A stretch of DNA of 60,000 bases from Liolophura sinensis (taxonomy: Eukaryota; Mollusca; Polyplacophora; Chitonida; Chitonidae): the NCBI RefSeq assembly GCF_032854445.1, contig NC_088295.1, positions 85,916,644 to 85,976,643 of the forward strand. The letters run 5' to 3'. The notes below the pieces were generated by a model. That model was not told the DNA's origin. It did no database searches and saw only the letters and a list, made by a program, of their open reading frames with translations. The translations under genes and the position numbers were made by a program. Of the stretch, positions 54,501 through 60,000 are shown one piece after another. Each line of letters begins with the position of its first letter. Position 1 is the first letter of the stretch.

Positions 54501-57500
54501 AATAGAACTGAACAGGAGGGTGAGAGGTGAGCGGTACTATGCTGGGTGAGTGCCAGGTAACACTCCCCAAATCCTAGGTAAATACGCCTCACACAACTAC
54601 ACTCAGCTTCAAATGAGCTTATCTGAAGAATGTAGGCCCTGAAAAAAACAGGGTCACTTGAGGGATTGATTTCACAATGTGGGTCATCCCAGAAAATAAT
54701 TGAGAGGAATAGTTATGTTTCGACCCTATCCTCTAAATGACCATTTCACACCCCTTCATTTCCTTGATGACATCCAGCCTCTGCAGTATGTAAAACTGAA
54801 TCAAGAAAAATTTGCTGGTAAAACAGAAAGCAGCTACAATTCCAGCACTGAGCACAAGTGGGTCTCCTATTTCATATAATGATGGTTTCAAGCTACCATT
54901 TCTAAATGTCAAGAAAGGGACAAGTACCTGTCTGTAATTTAACTCACATAAATATTCAATTCAGATATACTATTTACCTGTACACATCCACACCATTAAT
55001 AAACCTTATATGAATTTCAATAACTGAAATCACAGGAATTTACAGGTAAAACATATTCCAATTATTACTGTTGATTACATGCAAACAAATATTAATCAAG
55101 AATATACTTATCCATCCACATATGAGTTTATCAAAGCTAGGTAAATTTGCCTAGATATGCACCAACATGTAAGTAACCGAAGACACGTAAAGAAATTACC
55201 TACATTTACACTTAAGTAACTAAAGTAAATATATATGTACACTGTTCATGAAACAGCTGTGGGACATAAGAAAAGCAAGGGATTTAAAGCTGAATGTATT
55301 TTACCATTTCCCCCCCGAGCCCTGGCGAGCCACAGGTGATACAGAATGTGTGTTCAGCATACCTGACTATAATTAGGTGTGATGACTGATGTACTCAGGT
55401 GATTTACATCGCTGAATCTCATTTAAATCTAACCTGACCAGTCATTCTATAAATCGCCCACAAACCTGTACAGTAAATAAAATGTGGAAGGTGTGAACCA
55501 ATCGAAATACACAAAGCATGGCAGTGACTTAGGAAGAGAAACTATCACTTTCTGGATCAAAAATATTAGATGTGGATGACAGAAGGTATTGGGCCTGTAC
55601 AAGTAGGTCTTGGCATCCAGTATGGAGACAAACACAGACACAACCATTCCACAATCTCCTAGCACCTTGTGACAAGAACATAACCCATATGTAACAAGGC
55701 ATACATGCATGTTCACATAATATTATGGTTAAACAGAAATTATCCAACCAAACGAAGGAATGTTGAGAAGACTGAAACATGTCACATGTAATTAATGTCA
55801 CATGTAATTAATCATCACAGCCGGAAGACTCTAATAAACCATTAGTCAATCATAACATGTACGTCACAACTGTAGCAGTTCACAGAATGCATGTATCTGA
55901 CCTTTATTACAGGTAACATATACCTGACAGAGTATGTTGTTCATTGTATTTGTTGAATACCCTACACCTACATGCAACCCAAGTGACCTACAATGACACA
56001 TGCACCTTATGACCCGCACATATTCGTATTGAAGTTTGAAGGATGGGTATAAAGGTAACATTTACTTCCACAAATACAGTGTGCCGTACAAGTTAATTAG
56101 CAGAGCACACATGTATGTGTACATGTTGACTGGTCTAGTTATAGTCATTGATCTTCAACCACCTCCTTTACATGTACGTGCAACAGTTAAATATTATAGA
56201 AACTAGTAATGTTCTACTGAAATACAAAAAGTTTATTACATTCTACATTTATGTGCCAATAATAAAACGCTTTTGAAAAACCTTACATCTCACATTCTAT
56301 ATCCTAGCCATGGCGTGAAACCATCTATAACCTAGAAATAACACTGGAAAATAGCATTGGTTGTATATCAAAAGGAATTTCCCATCAATGACTTCAAATT
56401 CCTCTGTGTCAACTTTGATATATCATTAATTATCATAAGGAATTTTACATCAATACTGTCAAAACATTCACACTGTCCTCTACTGCCTGTGAATAATAAA
56501 GGTAAATAGTTTTGAAAGATGTTTATGAAAATATGAGATTCCCGTATAAAATAAAGGTACAAAATTATTAAGTATATATGCCCAGTATTTCAAGGACGTA
56601 CATGTATTTATTTGTACTTTACTATATTTTGTTCATTAATCCCTGTTTGAAAAATATGAAAGGGTAAAAATCAAAAAATGTTACCATACAAATGTCAGAA
56701 ATTTAAAAAAAAAATAGACCATGCCACAATTTCAAGAGAGTATAGTTTGAGGGGTTTTTGTATAATCAAATACAGACATGCAGATTGTGAGGCAATTTAT
56801 TCCATTGTCGGGGTTTTTGGTGTTTAGAAGAAAAGACAGATTTGTATCTGTTTGTTCCCCCCTATTATACCTGCAATGTTCCAGGCTTATTACGTGTATG
56901 TCTTTTAGACTCCTTTTCCCATTTAAATTTACTGAAGCAGCACCCTTTCTAGCTTTACCTCTGCGGTTTTAAAACAGGTCAGAAATCAAAGAGATGATAA
57001 CAGTTAATTATGAAGGTCAATGTCCAACACACACCTTTGTTAAGGTGAGTAAGTACGTACTGACCAACTTCTACAAGCCTCTAATCAGTGTGGCACTTAG
57101 GTACCCCTCTAAATACCCTCTTACTTCTCAACTAAGGGTCAAGATAAGAGGTAGTACCCAGAAGAGCTGCCAACTTGCCACAAGGAGGTATTTACTGATG
57201 ACTGGGGAATATAATACAGAAGCCAAGAGACTAATGTATAAGGAGTGGAGAAGGAAGAAAGAGCAGTCAGGCTTCAACACTGAACTGGGGTCAACATCTG
57301 ACCAACAAATAACAGAGCTACAGTTAAGCTCAAGTAGTCTCCAGACAAAGAGGCCAAGAGTTCAAATCTGGTTCTTGTCACTTGGTACAGAAACACAGAC
57401 CTAATATACCCAGCTGAAATGTTCACCCTGCTTATTAGGCCAAAATACAGATTTACTTTTCAGCAACTGAAACTTAAAATTTAAAGGATAACTATTTTGT

Positions 57501-59166
57501 CCTCCAGTATATATAATATTTAGTGACATCTTGTGAGTCTTCCTAAAAATAGTACAAGATAAAACTTCTTGCAAATGTTACAAGACTGTGCATACTTCAC
57601 CAGATTAAAATGAAGATGAACTGATTTTACATGAACTGTGTTCACTGTATGTATGCTTGGGGTTTTATGTCATACTTAACAACTTTTCACATGACAATAT
57701 CGTCAATTGTATATGTAAGTATGTATGTAAGGATTTTGCTCACTTATTTGACAAACATTATAAGGTAGAGACGCATTATAGGCGATAGACAAGTAATCTT
57801 CTTGGTAGAGATCCAAGAGATCTTTCCAAACAGGCTATAAGTACACTGTAGTGCAGGTAGTGATCTGATAGACAATGTGTTTCTGGTCAGACAGAAATCC
57901 TACCCCAGTCAGGCAGCTACATGTTACATCTAGCACTCTGCTCAGACAAATAATCCTAGCCGTGCCCTGTTTTTATACAAGACTGTGTGACGTCAAGCAA
58001 GGTCAGTGTAACTAACAGCTGAAGTAACAAGTCTTCACCTGTGTACCCTAAATACCCCTGAAGGCACTTTATGCCATAAATACACGTACGCTGTGGTCAC
58101 AACATAACTAAATTGGACTCCAGATCCAGATTAGATAAAAAGAGAGTCACGTTCATCAAATCTGGTTTATACCTTGGGCATGTGTGTAGTGTTATTTCAT
58201 ACAGATTTGGTCTCACACAGGAAACAGGTTGTAGTATGAAAGGGCCTGTCATTTGATATTCATCATGAAAATGTACTGTTTCGGTGAATTGATCATTTCG
58301 GTGAATTTGATCGCAATCATACCATTTTCTCCCTCAACCCGATAATGAAATCAATTAAACTTCCACAGTACCCAGCGACAAAAACTTACAAAACTGGTAA
58401 AGAGTGGCAATTCACACATCAAAGTTTTGCGTCATTGCTCAGCTTAGGTTCACACGTACATCTGATCATCACTGAGTCATCGAAATAAACAATTTCCTAT
58501 TCGTCACTGGTCATATAAACAGGCATATTATCTACAATAACATGTATCAACAAGTACTACTCCCTATAGCATAAGCACAAAACAGATGTAAAGTGCAACG
58601 ATCAAAATGATTTATTGGGTTTTATGTTAAGCAGATGGGTGTTGAAGATAAACCCCAACACTGCAGAACACGACAGTTTCAAGGAAGTTAATTTCCCCAT
58701 GTGTACACAGTGCTTACTCACAAAGTTATTGTTAAAGACAGATTGTGCCCTACCATGAGCTCACCTGGATTCAATCAGAATTACAGTTACTTATTGTCAA
58801 TGCATACAAATCCTAGTGTATCCAATATATGTCCATGTTCCCTAACCATTCATTTTACCATGCCTTGTCACGTAACAGCTATTCTCACAACTGCCTAGAA
58901 GAAGGGCACTGTTAGAATCATTACAGGACACCAAGGGCTGAGGAAGCTTAGGTAAAACTCTACACAGATGTACACTGCTCCATTCTCACAGAAATCAGGT
59001 AAACCCCAACCAGATTGCTCCCAGGTGGAGACCATCTACTCACCCTGCAGGAATGTGAGCGGAGCCACAGATATCCGACAGTTGGGCATCGCATCTTTGA
59101 TTTTCCGAGCTTCTTGAGGATGATTAAAGCGAAAGTAATTGGAACGTCCAATGCAAATCATAGAGC
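45438..59166 (-). CDS. PHLDB1: PHLDB1/PHLDB2 (LL5-like) orthologue, four exons, both ends missing
   Basis: Cortical scaffold protein. Vertebrate PHLDB1/2 (LL5) have an N-terminal FHA domain, a long Ser/Pro-rich region, coiled coils and a C-terminal PH domain that binds phosphoinositides; they tether microtubule ends at the cell cortex. Here: FHA end (YFRFNHPQEARKIKDAMPN), disordered region, coiled coil with KQERQRLEEILMMCAEYE (human LERQRLETILNLCAEYS), and coiled coil with MERALLEGEHKKE (human MERALLQGEREAE). Splice phases 1, 0, 0 agree at every junction and no frame is broken. The beginning of the FHA domain lies right of the window; the rest of the coiled coil and the PH domain are absent, probably in or beyond the N gap. 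Invertebrates usually have one PHLDB gene, so the symbol is only a family label. Confidence 0.9.
45576..46505. other. PHLDB intron without recognisable features
   Basis: Nothing recognised. Confidence 0.45.
46506..46637 (-). CDS. PHLDB1: PHLDB exon: coiled coil
   Basis: 132 nt, phase 0 to 0 (acceptor TTTATTTCAG, donor AGAGAG|GTACGT). It encodes HAHLSRLKKMKAELLSRINE and LKKQIQEIEAQENEAIRE, a heptad-patterned helix that lines up with the human VLGHVEQLKVRVKELEQQLQ region just before MERALL. Confidence 0.9.
46638..49107. other. PHLDB intron without recognisable features
   Basis: About 2.5 kb. Plus-strand open frames at 47,870-48,154 and 48,598-48,888 have no family motifs and lie opposite to the gene; treated as chance. 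Confidence 0.45.
49108..49350 (-). mobile_element. RUDI-like SINE copy, internally shortened
   Basis: Shares the tail, part of the body (tacgccatactcaa, then directly agcattatggtgggaggaa) and the core (acggccggagagaaggccag), with a degraded tRNA-like head. About 30 bp of the body are missing compared with the copy at 25,868. Confidence 0.7.
49957..50130 (-). mobile_element. Very diverged RUDI-like SINE
   Basis: 'ttattgggttggtatttaaa', 'atttttcactttatattgg', 'aggaaactgggcatccacc' and 'gtgcctgacaaatcttctgg' follow the order of the SINE body and core. It is the oldest-looking copy in the window. Confidence 0.45.
50192..52383 (-). CDS. PHLDB1: PHLDB exon: 2.19-kb disordered region with coiled coil
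   Basis: 2,192 nt open throughout, phase 1 in and 0 out (acceptor TTCATTTATCAG, donor TTGCA|GTAAGT); about 731 codons. It starts GLEDNPEYLKMISEASG, then long Ser/Pro/Thr-rich sequence (IPPPVPVRDSS, SSPRSPTNSGSPSPS, poly-Ser). A charged coiled coil at about residues 280-330 (AERKREQELEKQERQRLEEI) includes the family motif MMCAEYEKQ. Further proline runs (KKRPPPPFD, KPNPPPPI) and acidic patches follow. RNSITKIKTNGSLN resembles the conserved Ser motif region of PHLDB proteins. Most of it is likely unstructured, with phosphorylation and SH3-type docking potential (inference). Confidence 0.93.
52384..59043. other. Long PHLDB intron without recognised exons
   Basis: 6.7 kb. No splice-bounded exon on the minus strand. 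A plus-strand frame at 56,994-57,404 (136 codons, TRRYLLMTGEYNTEAKRLMY) has no family match I recognise. Short stretches near 57,655 and 58,610 vaguely resemble the SINE body (ggggttttatgtcatactta) but are too short to call. Confidence 0.4.
59044..59166 (-). CDS. PHLDB1: PHLDB exon: C-terminal part of the FHA domain
   Basis: 123 nt, phase 1 to 1 (acceptor ATCTTTTGCAG, donor CAGG|GTGAGT). It encodes SMICIGRSNYFRFNHPQEAR and KIKDAMPNCRISVAPLTFLQ. Human PHLDB1: GTLICLGQSTFLRFNHPAEAKWMKSMIP. The LRFNHP/FRFNHP strand is characteristic of PHLDB/kinesin-type FHA domains. Confidence 0.92.
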
Positions 59167-59519
59167 CTGCAAAAGATAATTAGAACATCTTAGCTAGGTA
59201 TTAATGTCAGGTGAACAACACAAGTAAGAACATAAGTATCCATACATGGCCTAATATAACATGAAGTTTAAAAATATGTTCAAATCCTGTATAATTAAAT
59301 ACACTGCCACAAACAAATAAAATCAACACCTCGAATAAAAAGTCAGGATTACTATATATCATTAAACCTGGAAACTACCATGGTCAGGCTGTTACGAGCA
59401 TCCTTTCCTGGTTCCATTCAGACAACTCCAATCCAATGATTTCAATGTCTATAATCATAATTATCCCCCAATGAAATAATAAACGGAATACACATTTACC
59501 TATCAACACATGAAACCAA
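59167..59519. other. PHLDB intron
   Basis: Nothing recognised. Confidence 0.45.
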
Positions 59520-59900
59520 ATCAAACTCGTATCACACAGTACATCAGAACTCTCGTCATACTACAGCAAAACTACTACTACACCACAACAAAACTCCTGC
59601 CACACTAAAATAGAACTCCTGTCACACATCAGAACTCCTGCCACACCACAACAACACTCCTGCCACACTACAATAGAACTTCTGCCACACAATATCAAAA
59701 CTCTTGCCACACTACAACAGAACTCTTGCCACATCACAAAACTCCTGCCACACTACAATAGAACTACTGCCATACCACAACAAAACTTCTGCCACACAAC
59801 ATCAGAACTCCTGCAACACCACAACAAAACTCATGCCACACCACAACAAAACTCATGCCACACAACATCAGAACTCCTGCCACACCACAACAAAATTCCT
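59520..59900. repeat. Irregular ~20-bp minisatellite (aactcctgccacaccacaac)
   Basis: About 18 degenerate copies alternating 'aactcctgccaca', 'ccacaacaaa' and 'ctacaatag'. Unit length varies between roughly 18 and 23 bp. The plus-strand open frame across it is compositional. Confidence 0.85.
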
Positions 59901-60000
59901 TTCTTCTCTTTCAAATGCTTAGAGAACAAAGCCCCAATATTTTGACAACTAGAAATCCTGCCATTATCAGAACTTAACAAATTCTAAATTCTTATTCTTA

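Noticed and set aside
56994-57404. 136-codon plus-strand open frame in the PHLDB intron
   Set aside because: No recognisable domain, no splice or promoter context; could be chance or an old transposon piece.

Overview
This is a eukaryotic, AT-rich, intron-dense window, most probably from a mollusc or a close spiralian relative. The taxonomic hint is indirect. It comes from several copies of a tRNA-derived SINE whose body and core look like the RUDI/V-SINE type I know from molluscan genomes, and from one copy of a second tRNA-derived SINE of a kind also common there. Almost none of the short open frames are genes; real coding sequence sits in short exons with matching splice phases, all on the minus strand.

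From about 0.8 to 41.7 kb runs a sortilin-related receptor gene (SORL1/LR11/SorLA orthologue). I could place 28 exons (about 4.4 kb of coding sequence). In transcription order (right to left) they encode the C-terminal part of the VPS10 propeller and its 10CC cysteine region, a five-blade YWTD propeller, an EGF-like module, nine LDLR class A repeats and four fibronectin type III domains. The VPS10 N-terminus and the last FN3 domains, membrane span and cytosolic tail are not in the window. From 45.4 to 59.2 kb lies part of a second minus-strand gene, a PHLDB1/PHLDB2 (LL5) orthologue: the end of the FHA domain, one 2.19 kb exon of disordered Ser/Pro-rich sequence with a coiled coil, and two more coiled-coil exons. 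Its start lies right of the window and its PH-domain end is not seen.

A 200-N assembly gap (42,310-42,509) lies between the two genes. The missing 3' end of PHLDB and missing 5' end of SORL1 both fall at that gap, so it either hides many exons or joins sequences that are not neighbours.

The most unusual content is in the SORL1 introns. They hold large minisatellites with units of 33, 34, 36, 37, 43, 80, about 120 and about 128 bp. Two of these were built from splice junctions. The 80-bp array (24 units, 11-unit higher-order period) repeats the exon-intron donor of an FN3 exon, giving a train of donor-like sites just downstream of the real one. The 33-bp array (about 38 units) repeats the acceptor of an LDLR-A exon; because 33 is divisible by three, use of upstream acceptors would add in-frame 11-residue cassettes. 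A second notable pattern is a cluster of single-site frame breaks in five of the eight VPS10/10CC-side exons, against none in the other 20 SORL1 exons or the long PHLDB exon. Splice sites there are intact, so this looks more like local assembly indels than gene decay.

Transposon relics in introns include a frameshifted pogo/Tigger-type transposase, a 5'-truncated LINE end, a fold-back element and an unnamed dispersed repeat.
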